A stretch of DNA of 33,041 nucleotides from Selenomonadaceae bacterium (GTDB lineage Bacteria; Bacillota; Negativicutes; Selenomonadales; Selenomonadaceae). A program made the translations under genes and the position numbers. Below the pieces are notes generated by a model. The model was given only the letters and a program-made list of their open reading frames with translations. It searched no databases and was not told the DNA's origin. Of this stretch, positions 22,015 through 30,057 are shown piece after piece. Where the stretch lies: assembly GCA_022773425.1 (NCBI GenBank), contig JALFBM010000042.1:1-33041 (forward strand), written 5' to 3'. Each line of letters starts with the position of its first letter. Position 1 is the stretch's first letter.

Positions 22015-22605
22015 ATGGGGATGATGAACCGCGTTCTGCTGTTTTTGGCAGCGTTGTTGTTGCTCGCACTGTCTGTCCTTTGGCTCGCCGTGTCCCTCGG
22101 CGCAGTGCCGGACACGGTATGGCAGAATGAGTTGCTCTACGCGCTCAGCCGCAAGGAGGGCGTGCTCGCTGCCGCGGTTATCCTGCTCCTGTCCGTGCAT
22201 CTGCTCGGCGTATCGGTACACCGGGAGGACGAGGATGCGCTCGCGCGCCGCGGTGAGTTTCTCGTCGTGCGCAGCGAGACGGGATCCTGCCAGGTGTCCC
22301 TCGCGGCCGTGCGGGATCTCGTGGACCGGACGGTGCGCGAGGCGCGCGCCGTCCGCGACGTCAAGGTGAAACCACAGGTCCGCCGGAGAAAGGACAAGAA
22401 GACGGGGGAAAAGCTCGAGCAGCTTGAGCTTTCCCTGCTCCTGACCGTTGGCCGTGAGGCAAGGATTCCCGCGCTTGAGCAGGAACTCGAGCAGAAGGTC
22501 GCAGAAGCGCTGCAGCGCTCGCTTGCACTGACGGATGTGCCGCTCGCCATTCGCGTGACTGATATCACGGATGCGCAGCCGGTCCGCACGCAGCGCGTGG
22601 TCTGA
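22015..22605 (+). CDS. amaP: Alkaline shock response membrane anchor protein AmaP
   Basis: A 196-residue AmaP. Two hydrophobic segments, at about 5-28 and 48-67, form a membrane hairpin. The cytoplasmic remainder has an Asp23-like fold with a basic patch RRRKDKKTGEKLEQLE near 123-138. AmaP recruits Asp23 to the inner face of the membrane. It starts 20 bp after the Asp23-family gene, with GAGAGG a few bases upstream. The order Asp23-AmaP-DUF2273 supports the call, since length and single-sequence similarity alone would be only moderate evidence. Confidence 0.87.
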   Translation: MGMMNRVLLFLAALLLLALSVLWLAVSLGAVPDTVWQNELLYALSRKEGVLAAAVILLLSVHLLGVSVHREDEDALARRGEFLVVRSETGSCQVSLAAVRDLVDRTVREARAVRDVKVKPQVRRRKDKKTGEKLEQLELSLLLTVGREARIPALEQELEQKVAEALQRSLALTDVPLAIRVTDITDAQPVRTQRVV

Positions 22606-22621
22606 AAGAGGTGTGCCGGGA

Positions 22622-22864
22622 ATGAAAGAAACCATGGTGCAGTTCTGTAAGGACTGTCTGTGCGAGCATCCGCACAGGACGGCGGGGACTGCGCTCGGCC
22701 TGCTGCTCGGCCTTGCCATTTTGCTTTTTGGCTTTTGGCCGGTGCTGTTTGTCGCACTCTGCTGCGGCATCGGTTGGGTGGTTGGCAGCCGGATGGACCG
22801 CGGCGAGATGCATATCGCAGAAACGATCGACGAGCTGCTCTATCGCTGGCAGAACCGCCGCTGA
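22622..22864 (+). CDS. DUF2273 small membrane protein
   Basis: An 80-residue protein with one long hydrophobic hairpin at about 20-54 (ALGLLLGLAILLFGFWP, then VLFVALCCGIGWVVGS) and a charged end. DUF2273 proteins are small integral membrane proteins that accompany Asp23/AmaP in Firmicutes; the mechanism is unknown. The start is ATG at 22622, with AGAGGTG about 9 nt before; upstream in-frame codons overlap amaP and lack a site. Its two adjacent cysteines (CC in the second span) and CKDCLC near the start are unusual for such a small protein. Confidence 0.85.
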   Translation: MKETMVQFCKDCLCEHPHRTAGTALGLLLGLAILLFGFWPVLFVALCCGIGWVVGSRMDRGEMHIAETIDELLYRWQNRR

Positions 22865-23009
22865 AAAAGACAGAGCAAGAAGACTGTGGCAGAGATGCCA
22901 TATCCAAGCTGATAGGATACGTACACCCTGATGGCGGGCAGCTTTTTCTGCATCCATGAGAATCCATGGAAGGGCGCTGCTCCATCAGATGACAAGAAAG
23001 GAAACAAGC

Positions 23010-23438
23010 ATGAGTCGTAGACAAGCAAGAGAGGCGGCGCTGCAGGCGCTGTTCCAGCTGGACCTGAATCCGGCGGAGAGTCCCGAGAAGCAGGAGATGA
23101 CGGAAACGCTCGCGGTTGACACGGCGCTCGACGTCGGCGAAAAGATGTCGAAGCGGAGCCGGGAATACCTCGAGCAGATCGTCCATGGCACGCTCGATCA
23201 CCGAGAGGAAATCGACGAGCGCATCGCGCGCAGTTCGAAGGAGTGGAAAGTCAGCCGCATGGCGCCGGTAGACCGCAACATCTGCCGCATAGCGGTTTGG
23301 GAGATCTTCTATTCCCCGGAAAAGCTCGACGCCGGCATCGCAATCAATGAAGCAGTGGAGCTTGCCAAACGATATGGCACCGATGATTCCAAACGCTATG
23401 TCAACGGGATCCTCGGCGCGATGGTGAAGCTTGGGTAA
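23010..23438 (+). CDS. nusB: Transcription antitermination protein NusB
   Basis: A 142-residue all-helical NusB. The N-terminal SRRQAREAALQALFQLD and the C-terminal AGIAINEAVELAKRYGTDDSKRYVNGILG are family signatures. NusB with NusE (S10) binds boxA RNA and promotes rRNA antitermination. The start is ATG at 23010 after GAAAGGA; a longer in-frame start at 22956 has no site. A gap of 145 bp follows the DUF2273 gene, with no promoter seen, so it probably belongs to the asp23 transcript. A terminator follows directly. Confidence 0.95.
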   Translation: MSRRQAREAALQALFQLDLNPAESPEKQEMTETLAVDTALDVGEKMSKRSREYLEQIVHGTLDHREEIDERIARSSKEWKVSRMAPVDRNICRIAVWEIFYSPEKLDAGIAINEAVELAKRYGTDDSKRYVNGILGAMVKLG

Positions 23439-23449
23439 TTTTGTTTGAC

Positions 23450-23475
23450 AAAAGCCAGACTGCGTCTGGCTTTTT
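23450..23475 (+). terminator. Strong terminator after nusB
   Basis: AAAAGCCAGAC (23450-23460) and GTCTGGCTTTT (23464-23474) are exact 11-bp complements with a TGC loop and a T tract. It lies 11 bp after the nusB stop and ends 32 bp before xseA. Confidence 0.93.
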
Positions 23476-23507
23476 CGTTGTATTGTCGAGGAATCGGGGG
23501 AGGGCCA

Positions 23508-24692
23508 ATGAACGTCCACAGCGTGAGCTCGCTGAACGCGTACATCAAGGGACTTTTCGCGCGGGAGACCGTGCTGCAGCACATCCTCGTGCGCGGTGAG
23601 GTTTCCAATTTCAAACGCTATATGTCCGGACACTGCTATTTCACCTTAAAGGATGCGAAATCCGCGCTGAAATGCGTGATGTTCCGCAGCTATGCCTCCC
23701 GCCTGCGCTTCCAGCCGGAGAACGGCATGCAGATCGTCGTGGAGGGGCGCATTGCCGTCTATGAACGGGACGGTGTCTATCAGCTCTACGCCGAAAATCT
23801 GCAGCCGGAAGGGGCGGGCAGTCTCGCTATCGCTTTTGAGCAGCTCAAGCAGAAGCTGTCGGCGGAGGGGCTTTTCGATGCGGCGCACAAAAAACCGTTG
23901 CCGAAATTTCCAAAGAAGATTGGTATCGTGACTTCGCTTTCTGGCGCGGTGCTGCGGGATATCTACCATGTCTCGAAGCGGCGTTGGCCATCCGTCGAAC
24001 TCGTGCTGTATCCCGTCACGGTGCAGGGTGGGGAATCCGCCTCGGAGATCGCCGCGGGCATCCGCTTTTTTAACGAGAAACACCCGGTGGACGTGCTGAT
24101 CGTCGGGCGCGGGGGCGGCTCGATGGAAGACCTTTGGTCGTTTAACGAGGAAGTGGTCGTCCGCGCCATTTACAATTCCGTCATACCGGTGATTTCGGCG
24201 GTCGGGCATGAGACGGACTTTACCCTTGCGGATTTTGCGGCCGACAAACGTGCGGCGACGCCGTCGCAGGCGGCGGAGTTTGCCGTGCCCGATCGGCAGG
24301 AGCTCCGCCGCTACGTAGAAAGCCTGCGCGCGCGGCTCGGGACGCTGGCGCGGCGCGAGGTGCAGACCAGGCGTCTGCGCGTCGAAGGCCTGCTGCAGTC
24401 GACGGCGCTGAGCAAGCCCCAGCTCCTGCTCGCCGGGCGGAAGCAGAGGCTGGACCGCGCGCAGGCAAGGCTGCTCGAGCTCTGCCAGAAATCGCTGACT
24501 ACGAAAAAACAGGCACTCACGACGGCGATGGAAAAACTGGAGATCCTGAGCCCTGTGCACGTCCTGCGCCGCGGCTACAGCATCGTGGAGAAGCAGGGCA
24601 GGCCCATAACGAGCGTCCAGCAGGTAACGGCGGGTGATGCACTGACACTCGTTATGAAGGACGGGCGCATCACCGCCATCGCAAAGGAGTAA
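23508..24692 (+). CDS. xseA: Exodeoxyribonuclease VII large subunit
   Basis: A 394-residue XseA. The N-terminal OB fold (1-100) binds single-stranded DNA (VRGEVSNFKRYMSGHCYFTLKD). The catalytic domain has KKIGIVTSLSGAVLRD near 136-151, GRGGGSMEDLWSFNEE at 200-215 and GHETDFTLADFAADKRAATP near 233-252. A coiled coil (about 260-340) binds XseB. The enzyme degrades single-stranded DNA from both ends. The start at 23508 follows GGGGGAGG. An in-frame ATG at 23445 lies before the terminator hairpin and is rejected. Bacillus has folD between nusB and xseA; it is absent here. Confidence 0.95.
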   Translation: MNVHSVSSLNAYIKGLFARETVLQHILVRGEVSNFKRYMSGHCYFTLKDAKSALKCVMFRSYASRLRFQPENGMQIVVEGRIAVYERDGVYQLYAENLQPEGAGSLAIAFEQLKQKLSAEGLFDAAHKKPLPKFPKKIGIVTSLSGAVLRDIYHVSKRRWPSVELVLYPVTVQGGESASEIAAGIRFFNEKHPVDVLIVGRGGGSMEDLWSFNEEVVVRAIYNSVIPVISAVGHETDFTLADFAADKRAATPSQAAEFAVPDRQELRRYVESLRARLGTLARREVQTRRLRVEGLLQSTALSKPQLLLAGRKQRLDRAQARLLELCQKSLTTKKQALTTAMEKLEILSPVHVLRRGYSIVEKQGRPITSVQQVTAGDALTLVMKDGRITAIAKE

Positions 24693-24721
24693 CGTTCCAG
24701 AAAAAAGAGAGGATGAATGCC

Positions 24722-24961
24722 ATGCCGGCGAAAAAACAGCTGAGCTTTGAAGCATCGCTCGAAAAACTTGAGTCCATCGTGCAGACGATGGAGTCCGGGG
24801 ACACGACGCTGAAGGATCTGATGGCGAATTATGCGGAGGGTGTGAAGCTCTCGGAGCGCTGCCTGAAGGATCTGACGCGTGCGGAGCAGGCGATGGATCT
24901 GCTCGTAAAGGACGACAATGGGAAGGCAAAGGCGGAGCCGCTGACCATAGAGGGAGAGTAA
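24722..24961 (+). CDS. xseB: Exodeoxyribonuclease VII small subunit
   Basis: A 79-residue XseB, the helical-hairpin subunit that coats the XseA coiled coil. The family core FEASLEKLESIVQTMESGDTTL lies in the first 30 residues, split by no gaps, followed by GVKLSERCLKDL. The ATG at 24722 stands 9 nt after GAGAGG; the ATG at 24713 touches that site and is therefore unlikely. It is 29 bp after xseA and 4 bp before ispA. Confidence 0.94.
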   Translation: MPAKKQLSFEASLEKLESIVQTMESGDTTLKDLMANYAEGVKLSERCLKDLTRAEQAMDLLVKDDNGKAKAEPLTIEGE

Positions 24962-24965
24962 AAGC

Positions 24966-25844
24966 ATGGATATGAAGAAACGCTGGGAGGAGCGCCGCGC
25001 GCTCGTGGAGAACCAGCTTGTCACGGAAATCGATGAAGAGCACGCGCTCGACGCGACGCTCGCGGCTTCGATGAAATACAGCCTGATGGCAGGCGGCAAG
25101 CGCTTGAGGCCGATCCTGCTGATGGCGGCGGCCGATGCGGTCGGTGCAGATGGGACGCAGTTCCTGCACTCTGCCTGCGCGATTGAGATGATCCATACGT
25201 ATTCCCTGATCCACGACGACCTGCCGGCGATGGATAATGACGATTACCGCCGCGGCAAGCCGACGAACCACAAGGTCTATGGAGCGGGCATGGCGACGCT
25301 GGCCGGCGACGCGCTGCTGACGCTCGCCTTTGAGGTCATGCTGCGCGAGACGGTCTCCGCAGAGAAAAAGCTGGCCGTCGTCCGCGAGATGAGCGTCGGG
25401 GCAGGCCCGAACGGCATGGTCGGCGGACAGGCCATCGATCTTGAATCCGAGGGAAAACACATCCCCATGGAGCTGCTCCGCAAGATGCATATGGGGAAAA
25501 CCGGGGCCCTGTTCCGCGCGGCGATCCGCAGCGGTGCAATCCTTGCCGACGCGCCGGAGGAAAAACTCGCGGCGCTAACGACGTACGCGGAGGCGTTCGG
25601 GCTCGCTTTTCAGATCACGGACGATATCCTCGACGTTGTCGGCGACGAAAAGGTCATCGGCAAGCCGGTCGGCAGCGATATCCGCAACGAGAAGTCGACC
25701 TATGTCACGCTGACCTCGCTCGATGAGGCAAAGAAGCTCGCGGATGACGCGGTGCGCAAGGGGGAGGAAGCCCTGCGTGGATTCGGCGCAGAAGCGGATT
25801 TTCTGCGCGATCTGCTCGCGTATCTCGTGAAACGGAAGCATTGA
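24966..25844 (+). CDS. ispA: (2E,6E)-farnesyl diphosphate synthase
   Basis: A 292-residue all-helical trans-prenyltransferase that condenses dimethylallyl or geranyl diphosphate with isopentenyl diphosphate. The first Asp-rich motif DDLPAMDNDD starts at D84, with the two-residue insertion typical of bacterial (type II) farnesyl synthases and an aromatic Y79 five residues before it. The second, DDILD, is at 219-223. GGKRLRP near 43-49 binds diphosphate. Farnesyl diphosphate feeds undecaprenyl phosphate and quinone synthesis. The enzyme upstream in the pathway, dxs, is the next gene. Geranylgeranyl synthase is a less likely alternative. Confidence 0.93.
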   Translation: MDMKKRWEERRALVENQLVTEIDEEHALDATLAASMKYSLMAGGKRLRPILLMAAADAVGADGTQFLHSACAIEMIHTYSLIHDDLPAMDNDDYRRGKPTNHKVYGAGMATLAGDALLTLAFEVMLRETVSAEKKLAVVREMSVGAGPNGMVGGQAIDLESEGKHIPMELLRKMHMGKTGALFRAAIRSGAILADAPEEKLAALTTYAEAFGLAFQITDDILDVVGDEKVIGKPVGSDIRNEKSTYVTLTSLDEAKKLADDAVRKGEEALRGFGAEADFLRDLLAYLVKRKH

Positions 25845-25857
25845 TTGGGAGTGCCGT

Positions 25858-27741
25858 ATGATGTATGAATGGCTAGACCAGATCCAGAAGCCGGAGGATG
25901 TCAAGAGGCTTTCCATAGCGCAGCTCGAGATGCTGGCAGCGGAAATCCGTCGCTACATGCTCGAGACGGTCTCGAAGAACGGCGGTCATCTGGCACCGAG
26001 TCTTGGCACGGTGGAGCTGACGCTTGCGCTGTACCGGGTGTTCCAGTTCCCAAAGGACAAACTCGTATGGGATGTCGGGCATCAGGCCTATACGCATAAG
26101 ATCCTGACCGGGCGCCGCGACGCGTTCAAGACGCTGCGGAAAAAGGGCGGGATCACGGGCTTTCCCAACCGGTTCGAGTCGGCGTACGACGCGTTTGGCG
26201 TCGGCCATGCCTCCACCTCGATTTCCGCCGCGCTCGGCATGGCGATTTCGCGCGATCTCATGGGGCGTACGAACAAGGTCATCGCCGTGATCGGCGACGG
26301 CGCGATGACCGGCGGCGAGTCGTTCGAGGCGATCAACGAGGCAGGCCAGCTCGGCAAGGATCTCATCGTCATCCTCAACGACAACGAGATGTCCATCGAC
26401 AAGAACGTTGGTGCGATGAGCGAGTACCTCTCGCGGGTACGGCTCGCGCCGCAGTACGAGCGGGTAAAGCAGGACGTCCACGATTTTCTCGAGCGCATCC
26501 CGCATGTTGGCGGCAAGATGCTAAGGACCGTCTCGGTGATCAAGGACAGCGTGCGCTCGGCGCTCGTGCCGGGCGAGCTGTTCGAGGAAGCCGGGTTCCA
26601 TTACGTCGGGCCGCTCGACGGGCACGATATCGGCCTGCTCTCTGAGGTGTTCGAGCGCGTGCGCGAGATGCACGGTCCGATCCTCATTCATGTGCATACG
26701 AAAAAGGGAAAGGGCTATTTGCCGGCCGAGCAGAACCCGGGCAAATTCCATGGCATCGGCAAATTCGACCCGGCGACCGGCAGCTGCGTGAAAAAAGCGT
26801 GCCCGCCATCCTATACCTCTGTGTTCAGCCAGACGATGCTCGAGCTCGCCGAACGCGACCCGAAGCTCATCGCGATCACGGCGGCGATGCCGGATGGGAC
26901 GGGCCTTCGCGCGTTTAAGGAGAACTACCCGAAGCGCTATTTCGACGTCGGCATTGCCGAGGAGCACGCCGTGACGCTGGCGGCCGGCATCGCCGCAGAT
27001 GGCTGCCATCCGGTGGCGGCCATTTACTCGACGTTCGCGCAGCGCGCGTTCGATCAGCTGCTGCATGACGTCTGCCTGCAGCAGCTCCCCGTGACGCTCT
27101 GCCTCGACCGCGCGGGACTCGTCGGCGAGGACGGGCCGACCCATCACGGGGTGTTCGACCTCTCCTACCTGCGCATGATGCCGCATATGACGATCTTTGT
27201 GCCAAAGGACGAGAACGAGCTGCGCCATATGCTCTATACCGCGGTGCGGATGGACAGTCCTGCGGCCGTGCGCTATCCGCGCGGCGCGGGGCTCGGCGTG
27301 GACTGCGGGGAGCCGCTGCGCGAGATCCCCATCGGGCAGGCGGAGACGCTGCGCGAGGGAACGGATGTCGCTTTGCTCGCGGTCGGCAGCATGGTCAGCA
27401 AGGCCGTGCAGACGGCGGATTTGCTGGCAGAAAAGCAGATCTCCTGCACGGTCGTCAACATGCGCTTCGTCAAACCGATGGACCGCGCGTGCATCCTGCG
27501 CGAGGCGGCCTCGAAGAAACTGCTCGTCACGATGGAGGAAAACGCGTTGATCGGCGGGTTCGGCTCAGGCGTTGCCGAACTTCTCGCGGACGAGGGGCAG
27601 GCGGTCCGCCTGCTGCGCTTTGGCATCCCCGATCAGTTCATCGAGCAGGGCACGCATGACGAGCTGCTCGAGCTCGTCGGCCTGACGCCTGGGCAGATGG
27701 CAGAGCGCATTGCGGCAACAAGGGAAACGGTGAAGGATTGA
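25858..27741 (+). CDS. dxs: 1-deoxy-D-xylulose-5-phosphate synthase
   Basis: A 627-residue thiamine-diphosphate enzyme that makes DXP from pyruvate and glyceraldehyde 3-phosphate, the entry to the MEP pathway. H44 (GGHLAPSLG) and H75 (VGHQAYTHK) are active-site histidines. GDGAMTGG starts near 147 and NDNEMSI near 174, together the cofactor motif. The pyrimidine domain has E369 in IAEEHAV, and DRAGLVGEDGPTHHG lies near 417-431. ATG occurs twice in a row (25858 and 25861) after GGGAG; either may be used. It begins 13 bp after ispA, so supply and use of isoprenoid units are co-transcribed. Confidence 0.97.
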   Translation: MMYEWLDQIQKPEDVKRLSIAQLEMLAAEIRRYMLETVSKNGGHLAPSLGTVELTLALYRVFQFPKDKLVWDVGHQAYTHKILTGRRDAFKTLRKKGGITGFPNRFESAYDAFGVGHASTSISAALGMAISRDLMGRTNKVIAVIGDGAMTGGESFEAINEAGQLGKDLIVILNDNEMSIDKNVGAMSEYLSRVRLAPQYERVKQDVHDFLERIPHVGGKMLRTVSVIKDSVRSALVPGELFEEAGFHYVGPLDGHDIGLLSEVFERVREMHGPILIHVHTKKGKGYLPAEQNPGKFHGIGKFDPATGSCVKKACPPSYTSVFSQTMLELAERDPKLIAITAAMPDGTGLRAFKENYPKRYFDVGIAEEHAVTLAAGIAADGCHPVAAIYSTFAQRAFDQLLHDVCLQQLPVTLCLDRAGLVGEDGPTHHGVFDLSYLRMMPHMTIFVPKDENELRHMLYTAVRMDSPAAVRYPRGAGLGVDCGEPLREIPIGQAETLREGTDVALLAVGSMVSKAVQTADLLAEKQISCTVVNMRFVKPMDRACILREAASKKLLVTMEENALIGGFGSGVAELLADEGQAVRLLRFGIPDQFIEQGTHDELLELVGLTPGQMAERIAATRETVKD

Positions 27742-27745
27742 CACG

Positions 27746-28579
27746 ATGGAACAAGCGGAAAAGAAGAAAGTCAAGAAGATTCGCCTCGACGCGCTGCTCG
27801 TCGAGAAGGGTTATGCCTCGAGCCGTGAGCGCGCGAAGCGCCGCATCATGGCCGGCGAGGTGCTGGTCAACGGGCAGAAAATCGACAAGGCCGGGGCAAA
27901 CGTCAAGGAGGACGCGGAAATCCGCCTGCTCGGCCGGGACCTGCCCTACGTGAGCCGCGGCGGCCTGAAGCTGGAAAAGGCCATCAAGGTCTTCGGCGTG
28001 CGGCTCGCGGGCAGGACGGCCGCCGATATCGGCGCGTCGACCGGCGGCTTTACGGACTGCATGCTGCAGAACGGCGCGGTCAAGGTCTTTGCCATTGATG
28101 TCGGCTACGGGCAGCTCGCCTGGAAACTTCGCACGGACGAGCGCGTCGTCAATATGGAGCGCACGAACATCCGGAACGTCTCGCCGGAGGACATCGGCGA
28201 GTTGCTCGATTTCGCGTCGATCGATGTCGCGTTCATCTCGCTCGAAAAGGTCCTGCCCGTCGCCTATGCACTGCTGAAAGCCGACGGCGAGGTGCTCGCG
28301 CTGATCAAGCCGCAGTTTGAGGCGGGCCGCGAGAACGTTGGCAAAAAGGGCGTGGTGCGGGATCCGCGCATCCATGAGGAGGTCATTGCCCGCGTGACGG
28401 AATTCGCGCGGTCGCTGGGCTTCGTGCCAGCCGCGCTGACCTATTCGCCGGTCAAGGGCCCGGAGGGCAATATCGAGTACCTGATCGATTTATCGAAAGG
28501 AACGGGGACGGCGGATGTCGTGAGCGAGAATAAAATCCGCGAGGTCGTGCGCGAGGCGCATGCCGATCTCGACCACTGA
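27746..28579 (+). CDS. tlyA: TlyA family rRNA (cytidine-2'-O)-methyltransferase
   Basis: A 277-residue TlyA-type protein with an N-terminal S4 RNA-binding domain (RLDALLVEKGYASSRERAKR at about 10-29) and an FtsJ/RrmJ-like SAM methyltransferase domain (DIGASTGGFTDCML near 93-106, IKPQFEAGRENVGKKG near 184-199). Mycobacterial TlyA methylates 16S and 23S rRNA and affects capreomycin sensitivity; the family was formerly called hemolysin A. The specificity here is inferred. AAGGA in the end of dxs is the ribosome site and the gap is 4 bp. Bacillus YqxC sits in the same position. Confidence 0.92.
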   Translation: MEQAEKKKVKKIRLDALLVEKGYASSRERAKRRIMAGEVLVNGQKIDKAGANVKEDAEIRLLGRDLPYVSRGGLKLEKAIKVFGVRLAGRTAADIGASTGGFTDCMLQNGAVKVFAIDVGYGQLAWKLRTDERVVNMERTNIRNVSPEDIGELLDFASIDVAFISLEKVLPVAYALLKADGEVLALIKPQFEAGRENVGKKGVVRDPRIHEEVIARVTEFARSLGFVPAALTYSPVKGPEGNIEYLIDLSKGTGTADVVSENKIREVVREAHADLDH

Positions 28580-28591
28580 GGAGGAAAGGCT

Positions 28592-29446
28592 TTGCTGAAG
28601 ATCGCTGTTTTTCCCAATGTATCCAAGCCGGCTTCGGTGGAGGTACTAAGGCGTATCTTTTCTTTTTACGAGGACAAGGATGTCGAGCTCATGCTCCCGG
28701 TCGACGAGTCCCGCTTTTTCGGCATGGAGGAATACGGTGTGCCGCATATCGAGCAGGTACGCGCGGATATCGCGCTGAGCCTCGGCGGCGACGGGACTCT
28801 GCTCGGCGTTTGCCGGCGTTACGGGGCGATGGAGGTGCCGGTCTGCGGCGTCAACATCGGGACGCTCGGCTTCATGGCGGATATCGAGCCTGATGAGCTC
28901 GAGCGGAAGCTGCAGAAGCTGCTGGAGGGCGATTATCATATCGACCGCCGCTTGATGCTGGCCGGCTATTTAAAATCCCAGGGCAAGGAAAAATTCCTCG
29001 GGCATGCGATCAACGATGTGGTCGTGACCAAGGGCGGCGTCGCGCGCATGCTGAGTCTCGGGCTCACCATCAACGAGACGCATCTGATCGATTATAAGGC
29101 CGATGGCCTGATCGTTTCCTCGCCGACCGGCTCGACGGCGTACTCGATGTCCGCGGGAGGCCCGGTCATGAACCCGAACATCAAGGCGCTTGTGCTGACG
29201 CCAATCTGCGCGCATACGTTCAACATCCGCCCGCTCGTCATCGGGCAGGATGATGTCGTGCACATCGAGATCGCGGCCATCCATCAGGATATCATCGTGA
29301 GCTTTGACGGACAGGAATGTTTCCGACTGCTGCCGGGCGATGAGGTCATCGTCAAGAAATCCGATGTGCAGGCCTGCATCGTGAAGTTCGAGGACAAGGA
29401 CTATTATTCCATTCTCCGGGCCAAACTCTGGAAGAATGACGAATGA
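28592..29446 (+). CDS. nadK: NAD kinase
   Basis: A 284-residue NAD kinase that makes NADP from NAD and ATP or polyphosphate. The GGDGT motif is at 65-69 with catalytic D67; NIGTLGFMADI at about 88-98; NDVVVTKG at 141-148; and SSPTGSTAYSMSAGGP at about 176-191. The start is TTG at 28592, 7 nt after GAGGAGG (28578-28584), which itself overlaps the end of tlyA. The place between tlyA and argR is the standard one in Firmicutes. Confidence 0.96.
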   Translation: MLKIAVFPNVSKPASVEVLRRIFSFYEDKDVELMLPVDESRFFGMEEYGVPHIEQVRADIALSLGGDGTLLGVCRRYGAMEVPVCGVNIGTLGFMADIEPDELERKLQKLLEGDYHIDRRLMLAGYLKSQGKEKFLGHAINDVVVTKGGVARMLSLGLTINETHLIDYKADGLIVSSPTGSTAYSMSAGGPVMNPNIKALVLTPICAHTFNIRPLVIGQDDVVHIEIAAIHQDIIVSFDGQECFRLLPGDEVIVKKSDVQACIVKFEDKDYYSILRAKLWKNDE

Positions 29447-29482
29447 GCGCATGACAGCCATCCATTTCATCCATCCATCTAT

Positions 29483-29500
29483 CTATCCGAGCTATCCGAG
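29483..29500 (+). repeat. Tandem 9-mer with adjoining tetranucleotide repeat upstream of argR
   Basis: CTATCCGAG occurs twice in direct tandem (29483-29491 and 29492-29500), and its last bases form the first part of the argR ribosome site GAGGTGAG. Directly before it lies a TCCA/TCTA tetranucleotide run (about 29468-29488). Copy-number change would alter the leader next to the ribosome site. Confidence 0.7.
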
Positions 29501-29508
29501 GTGAGAAT

Positions 29509-30027
29509 ATGACGCAGAAAACGGTACCGCAGAAAAGTGTCCGACACGCCATGATCAAGGATATCCTGGCCCACGAGGTCATTGAGACGCAGGATGACCT
29601 GGCAAACGCCCTGCGCGAACGCCACGTCGAAGTCACGCAGGCGACGGTCTCGCGGGATATCAAGGAGCTCATGCTGATCAAGATCCCCATCGGCGACGGG
29701 CGTTATCGCTACGGAGCGCCAATGAAGGAAAGCGTGATTTTCACGCGCGAGCGCGTGCGGCGGCTGTTTCAAGATACGGTTACCGATGTGAATGACAGCG
29801 AGAACATCATCGTGGTCAAGACGCTGCCGGGCGGTGCGAACACCGTGGCCAGCGTGCTCGACCATGCGTCCTGGGATGAGGTCATCGGCACGGTGGCGGG
29901 GGATGATACCATCCTCCTCGTTGTCAAGCCGAAAGAAGCGGCCAAGGACGTCGTGCGCCGCATCGAGGAGCTCATGCAGGACGAGGGCGAGGCAGAGCTC
30001 GCGAGAGGGAAGTCTGCCGGGAACTAA
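29509..30027 (+). CDS. argR: Arginine repressor ArgR/AhrC
   Basis: A 172-residue ArgR. The N-terminal winged helix (about 10-75) contains TQDDLANALRERHVEVTQAT and SRDIKELMLIKIP. The C-terminal oligomerisation and arginine-binding domain has KTLPGGANTVASVLDHASW and the acidic GDDTILLVV. Hexamers bound to arginine repress arginine biosynthesis genes and may activate catabolism. It is somewhat longer than usual (about 150), with an N-terminal TQKTVPQKS and a C-terminal tail. No arginine operator is recognisable near it. GAGGTG precedes the ATG. ArgR followed by recN is the classical Firmicute pair. Confidence 0.96.
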   Translation: MTQKTVPQKSVRHAMIKDILAHEVIETQDDLANALRERHVEVTQATVSRDIKELMLIKIPIGDGRYRYGAPMKESVIFTRERVRRLFQDTVTDVNDSENIIVVKTLPGGANTVASVLDHASWDEVIGTVAGDDTILLVVKPKEAAKDVVRRIEELMQDEGEAELARGKSAGN

Positions 30028-30057
30028 CGGAGACGAAACGCGGAGGTGTTTGTCCGG

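Noticed and set aside
23445-23507. Upstream ATG for xseA and a TTGACA at 23445-23450 as its promoter
   Set aside because: The ATG precedes a strong terminator. No -10 lies at 16-18 bp from the TTGACA; the next TATTGT is 30 bp away.
23646-25490. A 614-codon open frame on the - strand across xseA, xseB and ispA
   Set aside because: The + strand genes have complete catalytic motifs; the antisense product is low-complexity and lacks a credible ribosome site.
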